A stretch of 64,000 nt of DNA from Neobacillus mesonae (GCF_023715155.1 NZ_JAMBNQ010000002.1:124001-188000), one strand, 5' to 3'; numbered from the stretch's first letter, positions 9,391 through 18,444 are shown. Notes: generated by a model from the sequence alone, not told the origin. Numbers and translations are program-made.

Positions 9391-9418
9391 TGCTTGGATA
9401 AAATCCAGGCATTTTTTT
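9391..9418 (+). terminator. Terminator of ywgA
   Basis: TGCTTGGAT / ATCCAGGCA with a 3-base AAA loop followed by seven T. Confidence 0.75.
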
Positions 9419-9487
9419 ATGGAAACAATTTGAATTTTCTTGAAAATTTGCTATGATTTGTCTAATGGAGGATAGGGAGGCGGGCAC

Positions 9488-9718
9488 ATGGATGATTTTA
9501 TTGGATTGGTTGCCATTGTAATGACTTTTGGGATTCCCATTGTGGCAATTTTAGGCGGGTTTTCATTAAAAAAGACGAAATTAAAAGCGGAAATGCTGAA
9601 AAATCAGCTGGAACTGGAAAAGGTAAAACACGAAAATTATTTAATAGAGACAGAAAAAATGCGGCTTGAACTGGAAAAAATGAAAATTGAAAGCCCAAAG
9701 GACCCGTTGCAATTTTAA
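9488..9718 (+). CDS. Small PspB-like membrane protein with a coiled coil
   Basis: A 76-residue protein with one N-terminal membrane helix (LVAIVMTFGIPIVAILGGF) followed by a charged amphipathic coiled coil (about residues 30-68) with Leu/Glu/Lys heptads. The layout resembles phage-shock PspB, but the similarity is only architectural. ATG follows GGGAGG at a good distance. I do not recognise a characterised homologue. It has no obvious operon partner: ywgA ends in a terminator upstream and a converging tautomerase gene lies downstream. Confidence 0.7.
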   Translation: MDDFIGLVAIVMTFGIPIVAILGGFSLKKTKLKAEMLKNQLELEKVKHENYLIETEKMRLELEKMKIESPKDPLQF

Positions 9719-10000
9719 AACTTTGGCTCTGTTAAAGAGTGGTGTTGTTTTTTTTAACCCTGTTGATGCAGCGGCAGGCACGAAAAGTCATGGTAAACGT
9801 TAACGCATTTTCTTCGTGCATGGGCCTATTTAATGTCCTGCGGGATTATGTGCCAGGGGCCCCCGCGGGCGTTAGTGGCGAGGAGGATCCGCGGAACGCC
9901 TGCGAACTGCTTGTGCCTCCTTCGAAGAGCTTTCGCTTTTAGTGGTACAATACCTTCTGTCCTTATGGAGCGGAAATCAACAGCCTAATTTAACACGTAA
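9719..10000. other. Gap with GC-rich, hairpin-forming sequence
   Basis: After the small membrane-protein gene comes a segment markedly richer in G and C than its surroundings, with GCACGAA...TTCGTGC (9778-9822) and GCCCCCGCGGGC-type inverted sequences. Frames through it do not look like proteins. It resembles a decayed interspersed element, but I cannot identify a family. Confidence 0.3.
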
Positions 10001-10043
10001 AAAAAGAGTGTGAATGAATGAAATCGGACTTCACACTCTTTTT
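10001..10043. terminator. Bidirectional terminator
   Basis: AAAAAGAGTGTGAA and TTCACACTCTTTTT form a long stem with A and T runs on both sides. It serves the converging small membrane-protein and tautomerase genes. Confidence 0.85.
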
Positions 10044-10055
10044 ACGGATGGACTC

Positions 10056-10241
10056 TTATTTGTCGCTCTCGCGTACGCCTGCAACGGCATAATTTTTTTT
10101 AGACATTTCCTCAATGAAGATGGTGACTTTTTCCTTCGAAGCGCCTGTCGTTTCACTGACAGCGGCTGTTACTTTTTCAACTAAAGCCTTCTTTTGTTCG
10201 TCTGTGCGTCCTTCAAGCATTTTAACTGTGACGTATGGCAT
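10056..10241 (-). CDS. 4-oxalocrotonate tautomerase family protein (YwhB-like)
   Basis: A 61-residue protein starting MPYVTVKMLEGRTDEQKKAL. After removal of Met the catalytic Pro1 is exposed, as in 4-oxalocrotonate tautomerase, and Arg11 and the rest of the fold are in place. Such enzymes act as hexamers and shift keto-enol bonds in unsaturated dicarboxylates; the substrate in Bacillus is not known. The start is fixed by the Pro following Met and by the AGGAGG site before it. In B. subtilis ywhB has the same neighbour ywhC. Confidence 0.93.
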   Translation of the reverse strand: MPYVTVKMLEGRTDEQKKALVEKVTAAVSETTGASKEKVTIFIEEMSKKNYAVAGVRESDK

Positions 10242-10414
10242 GTTCATTCCTCCTAAATAAGTTCCTACGCTAGTAGTGTTCCACAATTGGTGGAAAAGTG
10301 CAAATATAAAGAGCACGTTACATTTTCTTTTTTAAAGAGCTTTCATGTATACTATAAGGAATATAGAAATGTTCGGTTTATGTGACCGCTGATTAGTGAG
10401 GAGGAGAGACATTT

Positions 10415-11068
10415 TTGGAAGGATTTCTGGCATACCCGATAAAGTGGATTCCGTATGTGGCCATTACTCTTGTGTTTGCCTTTACATTGCATGAATTTGC
10501 CCATGCCTATACAGCCTATAAATTTGGCGATGAAACAGCGAAAAGACAGGGAAGGCTTACTTTAAATCCGCTGCAGCATCTTGATCCGTTTGGCACAATC
10601 TTGATTTTGATTGCCGGATTTGGCTGGGCCCGCCCGGTGCCGGTGAACCGCTACTTTTTTAAAAAGCCCCGCTTGGCTGGCATCCTTGTTTCGGCTGCAG
10701 GTCCGCTGTCAAACTTGCTTTTGGCCTGCGTTGGTTTTATTATTGGCTATGGTTTATCCAGAATGGGTATTATTTTGAACGATAATTTTAATGATTTTCT
10801 CAATATTTTTATCCAGTTGAATATCGTTTTGTTCATTTTTAATTTGCTGCCGCTGCCTCCGCTTGACGGCTATCGGATTGTTGAGGATCTGGTACCAACT
10901 GATGTGCGGGCTAAAATGACACAATATGAACAATATGGTGTGCTGATTTTTCTCATCTTAGTGCTGATTCCGCCGCTTAACAATATGACGATTCAGCCCC
11001 TTTTTAACATAATCATCCCATGGGTGGCAGGTACGTTGAGTAATTTCTTTTATGGCGTATTTTTTTAA
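10415..11068 (+). CDS. Site-2-type membrane metalloprotease (YwhC-like, M50)
   Basis: A 217-residue membrane protein of the S2P/M50 family. It has the zinc motif HEFAHA in the first membrane helix (about residues 26-30) and a second conserved block NLLPLPPLDGYRI, which supplies the Asp ligand. There are five or six hydrophobic helices. S2P enzymes cut substrates within the membrane; no substrate is known for YwhC. The start is a TTG 7 bases after GAGGAGGAG, with no better ATG nearby. ywhD follows 18 bases later, suggesting an operon. Confidence 0.9.
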   Translation: MEGFLAYPIKWIPYVAITLVFAFTLHEFAHAYTAYKFGDETAKRQGRLTLNPLQHLDPFGTILILIAGFGWARPVPVNRYFFKKPRLAGILVSAAGPLSNLLLACVGFIIGYGLSRMGIILNDNFNDFLNIFIQLNIVLFIFNLLPLPPLDGYRIVEDLVPTDVRAKMTQYEQYGVLIFLILVLIPPLNNMTIQPLFNIIIPWVAGTLSNFFYGVFF

Positions 11069-11086
11069 AGGAGGTTTTAAGCCGTA

Positions 11087-11596
11087 ATGGAAGAAAATAA
11101 GAAAAAAATGGGCTTTAATATTATAAAAAATGATCCTACAGATGGGCATAAGGGCTTTGGAAAAGGTGCCCTTAGTCTAAATAATGTATCGCCGGTTATA
11201 ATCAATGTTGAGGCTGGAGAGGCGGAAATCGATATCGGTGCCATGCATGCCCGCAGTGCGGTGGAAAAGGGAATAAAATTTTTACCGAATCAAGAAGAGG
11301 TTCCGAATGGCAAGCCATATTGGCTCGTATGGGTGACCATTGACCGCAATGTCGAAGGACCGTACTATGCCGGAGTGACAGCCTGCTATATGACAGTTGA
11401 CCGGGAAATCCGCCGCGGCTACAAGTCACTGCCAGAACATGTAAACCGCATGGATAAATCTATTAAACGCCATATTATTGTAGATGACATGGATGCTAAA
11501 TCAAAGAAAGTGCTGGTTGATTTCCTCCGCAGCCACAATGAAACATTGTGGAATAATTCTTCTGATGAGCTGAAAACAGCTCTCGCAGCAGAATAA
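11087..11596 (+). CDS. YwhD family protein
   Basis: A 169-residue soluble protein matching the conserved Bacillus YwhD family, function unknown. Features include KMGFNIIKNDPTDGHKGFG near the N-terminus and a YYAGVTACYMTVDREIRRGY block in the middle. The ATG follows AAAGGAGG. It is directly downstream of the ywhC-like protease, as in B. subtilis, so the two are probably cotranscribed. Confidence 0.88.
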   Translation: MEENKKKMGFNIIKNDPTDGHKGFGKGALSLNNVSPVIINVEAGEAEIDIGAMHARSAVEKGIKFLPNQEEVPNGKPYWLVWVTIDRNVEGPYYAGVTACYMTVDREIRRGYKSLPEHVNRMDKSIKRHIIVDDMDAKSKKVLVDFLRSHNETLWNNSSDELKTALAAE

Positions 11597-11728
11597 GGCG
11601 AAGGTTCAACCAGCGGGAGATTTTATTGGCTCGCTACGCCAGAAAAATAAATTGTGGAATTACTTGTAGTTTTTTTAAAAAATGGGTAGTATTATAGGAA
11701 GTGTGAAAGCACTGTAAGACTAGGACAG

Positions 11729-11761
11729 GAAAAAGCTCCGGATAATTCCGGAGCTTTTTCC
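11729..11761. terminator. Bidirectional terminator between ywhD and pbpG
   Basis: AAAAAGCTCCGGA / TCCGGAGCTTTTT, a near-perfect palindrome with a 4-base loop and A/T runs on both sides. Confidence 0.9.
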
Positions 11762-11780
11762 GTTTTATGAAGCAGTTATC

Positions 11781-11850
11781 TGGATTCCAGATGCAGCGCC
11801 CAGCCAGTTTTCATCCTCGAACATTTGCTTTACTTGAGGCTGAGCGAGGC
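11781..11850 (-). repeat. Dispersed intergenic repeat, copy C
   Basis: On the reverse strand the order is CAGCCTCAAG, AGCAAATGTTC, then GGATGAAAACTGGCTGGGCG. The same order is seen at 404-540 on the forward strand, and the last block recurs at 7025-7066 on the reverse strand. Confidence 0.45.
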
Positions 11851-11862
11851 CGCTTTTTATTT

Positions 11863-13941
11863 TTAACTCCACGGCAGGATCCTCTTGTACCATGGTTTCT
11901 TAACTTTTTTCTCCTCTTTTACTGGTCCACTCTCACCTTTTTTCAAATGCTCGGTACAGTATTCAGTCGGCTCCGTTCCCGCAACATAATAGGTGAACCG
12001 GCGGACAGGGCAGTTGTCTGTAGCGAGTTTTCCATTTTCTGGGTTCACATAAACTCCGACAACTCCGTCTTTTGGCGGCTTAAAGGCCTTTACGGGCCTT
12101 CCATCCAAGGCTTCTTCCATGAAGCCGGCCCAGACCTTTTTCGCATATGATTTTTCAGGGCGGAGCTCAATCGGCTGGCCGACATCATATCCAGCCCAGA
12201 CGGCGGTAACGAGCTGCGGTGTGAAGCCAATCATCCAGCTGTCGGTTTCCGTTGAGCCGGATTTGCCCGCATACGGTCTTGTTAATTCGTCCGCAATCGT
12301 GCTTCCAGTTACTTTGGCATAGCCATTCAGCTTATTGTCAAATACCCCTGCCATCATCTGGGTCATGACATAAGCTTTGGCTGGGTCGAGTGCTTTTTCT
12401 GTCTCTGTTTTTCTTTCAAAAATAACCTTGCCATTGTAGTCTTCTACTCTTGTAACCAAGATCGGATGGACGCTTTTGCCGCCATTGGCAAACATGCTAT
12501 AGGCATTGGCCATTTCAATCACCCTGACGCCTGAGGTTCCAAGGGCGAGAGACGGTACCTGTGCCATTTTGGTCGATAATCCAAACTTCTTTGCCGTATC
12601 TGCCAAAACTTCTTCACCTAAAAATAGATGAGTTTTTACAGCATAAATATTGTCAGAGACAGCGAGCGCCTGGGCAAGGGTAATTTCACCATTTGCATAA
12701 TGGTTGTTAAAATTATGCGGTGTATACTCCGGTCTGCCGTCATCGAAGTGAAAGGTGGTTGATTCACTCCGCATGGTGGAAGACGGGGTAAAACCGTGGC
12801 CTAGGGCAGCGTAATATAACAGCGGCTTGATAGTTGAACCTGGCTGCCGAATAGCCTGAACCGCCCGGTTAAATGGGCTTTTCTCGTAATCCCTGCCGCC
12901 GACCATTGCTTTCACATAGCCGTTCTTCGGATCCATGGCGACTAATGCCATTTGAATCTTGGACGAACTGTCTATTTTGTTTTGGATCTGCTCCTCCGCT
13001 GCCTTCTGCTGCTTAAGGTTAAGAGTGGTGTACACCTTTAATCCCCCAAGAGCAATCGTGCGCTCATCCAAATGGAGCTGATTTTTCAGCGCATTTTTCA
13101 CAGCATCCTGGAAATAGGGAGCTGTATTTACTTTTTGCGTATTGTGGGCGCCGGTGAATACCAGCTTCTCTTCTACAGCGGCTTTCGCCTGTTTTTTTGT
13201 AATGTATCCGTTTTGGACCATGCTGGCTAAAATCAATTTTTGCCGCCGCTTGGCATTTTCCATGGAACTAAGCGGTGAATAATGGCTCGGTCCTTTCGGA
13301 ATACCGGCAAGCATGCTTGCTTCTGCCAGACTGAGTTCAGAGGCTTTTTTTCCATAATAAAACTGGCTTGCGGCCTCAGCGCCATAAGCACCGTTTCCAT
13401 AGTAAATAGTATTTAAATAGCCTTCCAAAATATCTTTTTTCGAATAATTCATTTCAAGGCGGATCGTGTACAGCGCCTCGTTGATTTTCCGTGACCAGGT
13501 TTTGTCGTGCTCAAGGAAAAGGTTCCGGGCATATTGCTGGGTAATGGTGCTCGCCCCTTGTACCTTGGCAAACGCCTTGACATCGGCAATCATGGCCCCG
13601 GCAATTCGTTTATAATCAAACCCGTGGTGGTTGTAAAAGTTCTTATCCTCAATCGAAATGGTGGCATTCACTAAATCGGGTGAAATCTTATTAAGGTTCG
13701 CCCAGTAGCGTTTTTGGCCGCTGTTGCTTTCGCCAATCAATGTCCCGTCATCAGAGAAGTACAATGTTGATTGCGGCACTGCAAGCGCAGGCGGGCCAAG
13801 CACCTTGGCATAGGTTAAAATGCCAATCAGGACAATAGCCATACAAACCATGCCAATCAAACTGATGAAAAATAATGCACGTAAATATTTAATCGTCTTG
13901 CGAAACCCGTGATCCGTCATGATTTCCACATTGGCCACCAC
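11863..13941 (-). CDS. pbpG: Class A penicillin-binding protein (PbpG-like)
   Basis: A 692-residue bifunctional peptidoglycan synthase. There is one N-terminal membrane helix (about residues 20-45), a GT51 glycosyltransferase domain with EDKNFYNHHGFDYKRI and QQYARNLFL, and a transpeptidase domain with STIK (catalytic Ser), SDN and KSGSTETD (the usual KTG is KSG here). B. subtilis PbpG is made in the forespore and helps spore germ-cell-wall synthesis; the size and neighbours speE/ywhD match. The start is uncertain: GTG at 13941 or 13932, or ATG at 13920, lie around an AAAGGTGG ribosome site. Confidence 0.9.
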   Translation of the reverse strand: MVANVEIMTDHGFRKTIKYLRALFFISLIGMVCMAIVLIGILTYAKVLGPPALAVPQSTLYFSDDGTLIGESNSGQKRYWANLNKISPDLVNATISIEDKNFYNHHGFDYKRIAGAMIADVKAFAKVQGASTITQQYARNLFLEHDKTWSRKINEALYTIRLEMNYSKKDILEGYLNTIYYGNGAYGAEAASQFYYGKKASELSLAEASMLAGIPKGPSHYSPLSSMENAKRRQKLILASMVQNGYITKKQAKAAVEEKLVFTGAHNTQKVNTAPYFQDAVKNALKNQLHLDERTIALGGLKVYTTLNLKQQKAAEEQIQNKIDSSSKIQMALVAMDPKNGYVKAMVGGRDYEKSPFNRAVQAIRQPGSTIKPLLYYAALGHGFTPSSTMRSESTTFHFDDGRPEYTPHNFNNHYANGEITLAQALAVSDNIYAVKTHLFLGEEVLADTAKKFGLSTKMAQVPSLALGTSGVRVIEMANAYSMFANGGKSVHPILVTRVEDYNGKVIFERKTETEKALDPAKAYVMTQMMAGVFDNKLNGYAKVTGSTIADELTRPYAGKSGSTETDSWMIGFTPQLVTAVWAGYDVGQPIELRPEKSYAKKVWAGFMEEALDGRPVKAFKPPKDGVVGVYVNPENGKLATDNCPVRRFTYYVAGTEPTEYCTEHLKKGESGPVKEEKKVKKPWYKRILPWS

Positions 13942-14171
13942 CTTTTATTTAAGTCTGTTATTGGTAAAAAATCAGATAGTAATAGTATTGAAAAAATATT
14001 GGTTTTTTAAACATTTATTGGCAGGATTTTTAATTTTGCTAGACATTTTGGCGTGATTGTAATTCAATAGTTTGGGTAGGATAAAAATTGAATGGATTTG
14101 AGGTACGTTTTCGGGCGTATTTCAGCCAAATATAGGAGTGGCTGCTAGAAAAATTGGAAGGATGATTGACT

Positions 14172-15002
14172 TTGGCTGGACTTTGGTTTACGGAAAAGCA
14201 GACCGAGAACTTTGGCATCACCATGAAAGTGAATAAAACCTTACATACAGAAAAAACCAATTTTCAAATGCTGGAGATGGTGGAAACGGCTGAGTGGGGA
14301 AATATGCTGCTGCTAGACGGCATGGTCATGACGTCGGTGAGAGACGAATTTGTGTATCATGAAATGGTCGCACATGTTCCATTATTTACGCATCCGAATC
14401 CAGAAAATGTGCTGGTGGTTGGGGGCGGCGACGGCGGTGTAATCCGCGAGGTATTAAAGCACCCAAGTGTGAAAAAGGCAACACTTGTGGATATTGATGG
14501 AAAAGTGATTGAGTACTCGAAAAAGTTTTTACCGGAGATTGCCGGCTGGCTGGATGATCCGCGGGTAGAGGTACGGGTGGATGACGGCTTCATGCATATT
14601 GCGAACAGTGATCATGAATATGACGTCATCATGGTGGACTCCACTGAACCGGTAGGCCCTGCAGTTAATCTGTTTACAAAAGGTTTTTATGCCGGAATTT
14701 CGAAGGCGTTGAAGGAGGATGGCATCTTTGTTGCCCAATCGGACAACCCATGGTTTAAAGGAGACTTAATCCGTCAAGTTCAGCGCGATGTCCGCGAGAT
14801 TTTTCCCATTACCCATCTATATGTCGCAAACATCCCGACCTATCCGAGCGGCTTATGGGCCTTTACCATAGGTTCGAAAAAATACGACCCGCTCAAAGTA
14901 CCAGATGAAAGGTTCCATGATATAGAAACCAAATACTATACAAAAGAACTGCACAAAGCAGCATTTGTCCTCCCAAAATTTGTGGGAGATTTGGTGAAAT
15001 AA
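14172..15002 (+). CDS. speE: Spermidine synthase (polyamine aminopropyltransferase)
   Basis: A 276-residue enzyme that transfers the aminopropyl group of decarboxylated S-adenosylmethionine to putrescine. Family signatures are clear: [17 protein letters not shown] for the nucleotide-binding loop, [14 protein letters not shown] with the catalytic Asp, and [19 protein letters not shown]. The most likely start is a TTG giving [10 protein letters not shown], 9-10 bases after GGAAGG and aligned with the B. subtilis N-terminus; a TTG two codons upstream is also possible. With speB downstream it forms the agmatine-to-spermidine branch. Confidence 0.95.
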   Translation: MAGLWFTEKQTENFGITMKVNKTLHTEKTNFQMLEMVETAEWGNMLLLDGMVMTSVRDEFVYHEMVAHVPLFTHPNPENVLVVGGGDGGVIREVLKHPSVKKATLVDIDGKVIEYSKKFLPEIAGWLDDPRVEVRVDDGFMHIANSDHEYDVIMVDSTEPVGPAVNLFTKGFYAGISKALKEDGIFVAQSDNPWFKGDLIRQVQRDVREIFPITHLYVANIPTYPSGLWAFTIGSKKYDPLKVPDERFHDIETKYYTKELHKAAFVLPKFVGDLVK

Positions 15003-15059
15003 AGGTTAGGCAGGCTATTTAGCCGAGAATTCCTTTTGAAGGGAAATTTGTATTTGAGA

Positions 15060-15290
15060 ACGGGGCAATGGGATCTGCCCTCTGAAGGGTGGAAAAATGG
15101 CTATTAGATAGGAAGCGTCTATGCGTATGTGCCGTGCCCTCTGAGAAGAGAAAAAGGCAATTAGAGGGAAGATAGAGAATGCGTATGCGCCCTCTGAGAC
15201 GGGAAAAAGGTATTTAGGGGAAAGATAGGAAGCGTCTATGTTCCATCTGAGAAGAGAAAATGGCAATTAGAGAGAAGATACCAACTGTTT
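15060..15290. repeat. Degenerate tandem repeat, about 52-59 bp period, four units
   Basis: GCCCTCTGAGAAGAG-like unit starts lie at 15077, 15136, 15189 and 15241 (intervals 59, 53 and 52). Each unit contains GAAAAAGGCAATTAGAGGGAAGATAG, where CCCTCT and AGAGGG can pair. It lies between speE and speB; the remainder of the 15003-15424 gap has no gene. Confidence 0.7.
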
Positions 15291-15424
15291 ACGTACCCTA
15301 AGGGCCCAAAAATAGTTCCTGTCAGGAATCAAAACAATGCCTGTATGATAAATTTGTCCGCCCCAGGTGGACAAAATCCATGGGAAGCGCCTGATACCAA
15401 TACATAGAAAGAGAGGAATGCCTG

Positions 15425-16297
15425 ATGCGTTTTGATGAGGCTTATTCAGGGAATGTGTTTATTAAGAGTTATCCGAATTACGAGGAGAGCCGGGTAGTAC
15501 TTTATGGGATGCCGATGGATTGGACCGTGAGTTTTCGTCCAGGATCCAGATTTGGCCCTGCGAGAATTCGGGAGGTGTCTGTCGGTCTTGAGGAGTACAG
15601 CCCATATCTTGACCGCGAGCTTGAGGAAATTAAATATTTTGATGCCGGGGATATTCCGCTTCCGTTTGGCAATCCGCAGCGAAGCCTTGATTTGATTGAG
15701 GAATTTGTGAAAAAAGTGCTGGATGATGGCAAGTTTCCGCTGGGAATGGGCGGAGAGCACCTTGTGTCATGGCCGGTTATGCGCGCCGTTTATAAAAAAC
15801 ATCCAGATCTTGCGATTATTCATATGGATGCCCATACAGACCTCCGCGAAAATTACGAGGGCGAAGAACTGTCACACTCGACGCCGATTCGAAAAATTGC
15901 AGAGCTGGTTGGACCGTCCAATGTGTATTCATTCGGAATCCGTTCGGGGATGAAGGAAGAATTTGAGTGGGCAAAACAAAATGGCATGCATCTTTCAAAA
16001 TTTGAAGTACTGGAGCCGTTAAAAAAGGTGCTGCCGAAACTTGCAGGCCGTCCGGTATATGTGACGATTGATATTGATGTGCTGGATCCGGCTCATGCTC
16101 CTGGGACAGGAACGGTGGATGCAGGCGGAATTACATCAAAAGAACTTCTTGCTTCAATTCATGAAATCGCCCGCTCCGAGGTTAATGTCGTCGGCGGAGA
16201 CCTCGTGGAAGTGGCGCCGATTTATGACCCTTCCGAGCAAACTGCGAACACTGCCAGCAAATTGATCCGGGAAATGCTGCTTGGCTGGGTAAAATAA
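15425..16297 (+). CDS. speB: Agmatinase
   Basis: A 290-residue ureohydrolase that splits agmatine into putrescine and urea. The binuclear manganese site is visible: GGEHLVSWP, HMDAHTDLR and DIDVLDPAHAPGTGT. The N-terminal half carries RPGSRFGPARIREVS, a family signature. The ATG follows GAGAGGAATGCCTG. It follows speE as in B. subtilis, but a 422-base gap filled by a repeat array separates the two genes, which may weaken cotranscription. Confidence 0.96.
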   Translation: MRFDEAYSGNVFIKSYPNYEESRVVLYGMPMDWTVSFRPGSRFGPARIREVSVGLEEYSPYLDRELEEIKYFDAGDIPLPFGNPQRSLDLIEEFVKKVLDDGKFPLGMGGEHLVSWPVMRAVYKKHPDLAIIHMDAHTDLRENYEGEELSHSTPIRKIAELVGPSNVYSFGIRSGMKEEFEWAKQNGMHLSKFEVLEPLKKVLPKLAGRPVYVTIDIDVLDPAHAPGTGTVDAGGITSKELLASIHEIARSEVNVVGGDLVEVAPIYDPSEQTANTASKLIREMLLGWVK

Positions 16298-16307
16298 GTT
16301 AAAAAAA

Positions 16308-16345
16308 GCAGGTGTCTGCCTTTTATATGGGCAGGCATCTTTGTT
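16308..16345 (+). terminator. Terminator of speB
   Basis: GGTGTCTGCC pairs with GGGCAGGCATC over an 8-base loop, followed by TTTGTTTTG. Confidence 0.75.
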
Positions 16346-16373
16346 TTGAAACAAGTAAAATAGACGTATATGA

Positions 16374-16445
16374 GCGGATTGAAGTGTTTTATCGGCGGAT
16401 TTGGCACATATATCAGCGAATGGGCGGCGGTTATCCGCGAATCAA
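16374..16445. repeat. 21-bp phased repeat, four units
   Basis: GC of the motif (GCGGAT, GCGGAT, GCGAAT, GCGAAT preceded by TATNNG/C) recurs at 16374, 16395, 16416 and 16437, exactly 21 bases apart. The array lies just upstream of the ywiB start. Confidence 0.75.
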
Positions 16446-16466
16446 AAGTTAAGGGAAGTGCAATTT

Positions 16467-16898
16467 TTGACAAAAAACGAGATACCTGTACAAGTTTCTG
16501 TGAAAACCACCATTAATGGGGCGGATCCAATGGAATTGATTGTTTTTGGCCGCTATTACCAGAAGGAAAAGGCAGTGTACCTGCAATATGAGGAAGTATT
16601 AGAAGAGGTGGGCACGGTCCGGACGACGGTAAAAGTATCGAAAGAGGACATGCTGATTTTACGGACCGGTGCCATAAAAATGAGGCTTCCATTCCGGCTG
16701 CAGGAAACATTAAAAGGCAGTTATGAGCTGCCGCTTGGGGCATTTGAAACCACAACAACGGCGCGAAAGATGGATTATACTGATCATGGAAATAACAGCG
16801 GCCGCATTGAGATTGTTTATGATTTTGAAATGCAGGGATCGCCGGCAGGTACATTTCACTTAGAAATTCTTTTTCACCCCGATCATTCAGATGAATAA
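16467..16898 (+). CDS. DUF1934 beta-barrel protein (YwiB-like)
   Basis: A 143-residue protein matching the YwiB/DUF1934 family, a calycin-like beta barrel of unknown ligand. Typical blocks include VQVSVKTTI, KAVYLQYEE and ILRTGAIKMRLPF. The start is taken as a TTG giving MTKNEIPVQV, 8-10 bases after AAGGGAAGTG; longer forms would be translated from the upstream 21-bp repeat. In B. subtilis argS follows ywiB, but here the next gene is sspH. Confidence 0.85.
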   Translation: MTKNEIPVQVSVKTTINGADPMELIVFGRYYQKEKAVYLQYEEVLEEVGTVRTTVKVSKEDMLILRTGAIKMRLPFRLQETLKGSYELPLGAFETTTTARKMDYTDHGNNSGRIEIVYDFEMQGSPAGTFHLEILFHPDHSDE

Positions 16899-16953
16899 TA
16901 TCCAAAAAAATGCAAATAGTAGTAATGTATTTTTTTCAAGGAGTGAATCAGGA

Positions 16954-17133
16954 ATGAATGTGGGAAGAGCAAAAGAGATTCTCGACTCTGCTGATATGAT
17001 TCATGTCAGTTATGAAGGAACACCGGTAATTATCCAACATGTGGATGAAGCAACAAAAATGGCGCGTATCTATTCCAGAAAAGACCCGGATAATGAACGT
17101 GATGTTCCGGTTCTTAACCTAATAGAAGAGTAG
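16954..17133 (+). CDS. sspH: H-type small acid-soluble spore protein
   Basis: A 59-residue protein beginning MNVGRAKEILDSADMIHVSYEGTP, which matches SspH minor small acid-soluble proteins made in the forespore under sigma-G control in B. subtilis. The ATG follows AAGGAG at 10 bases. An upstream frame overlapping ywiB was discarded because SspH proteins start at MN.GRAKEI. A bidirectional terminator follows. Confidence 0.93.
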   Translation: MNVGRAKEILDSADMIHVSYEGTPVIIQHVDEATKMARIYSRKDPDNERDVPVLNLIEE

Positions 17134-17171
17134 AAAAGAGTCTCCGATTGTACATTCGGGGACTCTTTTCA
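17134..17171. terminator. Bidirectional terminator between sspH and cls
   Basis: AAAAGAGTCTCCGA / TTCGGGGACTCTTTT stem with a short loop and A/T runs on both sides. Confidence 0.85.
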
Positions 17172-17181
17172 TTAAAAAATA

Positions 17182-18444
17182 TTATAAAAAATAAGAAATA
17201 CAATAGGCAGCACCTTCTTTAACCAATCGTACCGGGTTCATCTTGTCTAAAGAATCAAGTGTCAGCATTTCAGAATTCTTAATATCTTTTTCCAAGATGT
17301 TTTTAAAACGGGCAATAAATTGAGAATCATAAATATAGCAGTTAATTTCTTTGTTCAAATAAAGACTGCGTTTGTCGAAATTGGCGGTGCCAATGTCGCA
17401 AATTTTGTCATCAATCACAATAGTTTTAGCATGATAAAACCCATTTTTATATTGATAAACGAAGGCGCCTTCACGTAGCAGCTTTCGAAAATAACGATAA
17501 GAGGCCTCCTGTACGAGTACATGGTCGGATGTATACGGAACAATGACAGTAAGCTTCACACCGCGTTTTAATGCTGCCAGGAGTTCATCCAAAATCCGCC
17601 GGCTGGGAATAAAGTAGGGAGTGCCAATGATCATTTCCTTTTCCGCCATTTGAATCAGCTTTCTAAACCACTCCTCAAGCTGATCAGCCTCCGTAGGAAC
17701 CAATTGATGAGGAATTCCGTCCGGCTTCCGTTTCACAGGGTAAGTCAATTCAGCCGACGTTTCCATATCAGCCATTATCGGTGCAGGAATTCTCCCCATT
17801 GGAATCTTGCTGTACAAAACCTTTCGTCCTTTTTTCGCCGCTCTCTCCCAATCTGCCTGAAAGGTATTCTGTAATAAATGCACTCCTTCTCCGGTCATTT
17901 TTAAATGATAATCCCGCCACGGATTCAAGGGCTGAGGGCCCTCGTCAATATATTCCTGTCCAATGTTATAGCCGCCAAGATAACCAATTTTACCGTCAAT
18001 GACAGAGATTTTCCGATGATTCCTGACATTGGCGGAATAAAACAGAAAGGGAAATTCAATCCGGTCACTGAAGGCAACCTGGACACCAGCCTGGCTCAAT
18101 TCATCTCCAATGTCCTTTTTTACTTTCAAGCTGCCAAGCCGGTCAATCAAAAGCCGCACTTCAATTCCCTCGCAGGCTTTTGCTTTTAAGATGGAAAGAA
18201 ATTCTTTACTAAACACATCATCTTTTACGATATAAAACATGACATGAATTTCCTTTTCTGCATTGTAAAGGCTGTTGAAAAAGTCATTGAACAGCTCTTT
18301 CCCATGCCCAAACACCTCAAAATGGCTATAAAGCATGGAGGATTCCACTTGCCGAACAAGTGAGAGATGGTACTTTCGCCCTAATCTAAAATCCAAAACA
18401 AGCCATATAATGATGAATAATATACTTATGCCCAAAACATACAT
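17182..18444 (-). CDS. Cardiolipin synthase (phospholipase D family, YwiE-like)
   Basis: A 420-residue protein with one N-terminal membrane helix and two PLD catalytic motifs: HRKISVIDGKIGYLGGYN (about residue 140) and HAKTIVIDDKICDIGTANFD (about residue 340). It condenses phosphatidylglycerol to cardiolipin at the membrane. Most cardiolipin synthases have two N-terminal helices and about 480 residues; this shorter form with one helix matches YwiE (ClsB) of B. subtilis, which lies at the same place. The ATG follows AGGAATTCC, a modest ribosome site (GGAATT). Confidence 0.9.
   Translation of the reverse strand: MYVLGISILFIIIWLVLDFRLGRKYHLSLVRQVESSMLYSHFEVFGHGKELFNDFFNSLYNAEKEIHVMFYIVKDDVFSKEFLSILKAKACEGIEVRLLIDRLGSLKVKKDIGDELSQAGVQVAFSDRIEFPFLFYSANVRNHRKISVIDGKIGYLGGYNIGQEYIDEGPQPLNPWRDYHLKMTGEGVHLLQNTFQADWERAAKKGRKVLYSKIPMGRIPAPIMADMETSAELTYPVKRKPDGIPHQLVPTEADQLEEWFRKLIQMAEKEMIIGTPYFIPSRRILDELLAALKRGVKLTVIVPYTSDHVLVQEASYRYFRKLLREGAFVYQYKNGFYHAKTIVIDDKICDIGTANFDKRSLYLNKEINCYIYDSQFIARFKNILEKDIKNSEMLTLDSLDKMNPVRLVKEGAAYCISYFL

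Noticed and set aside
9739..9942. 67-codon frame after the small membrane-protein gene
   Set aside because: Falls in a GC-rich hairpin region; no ribosome site or family-like sequence.
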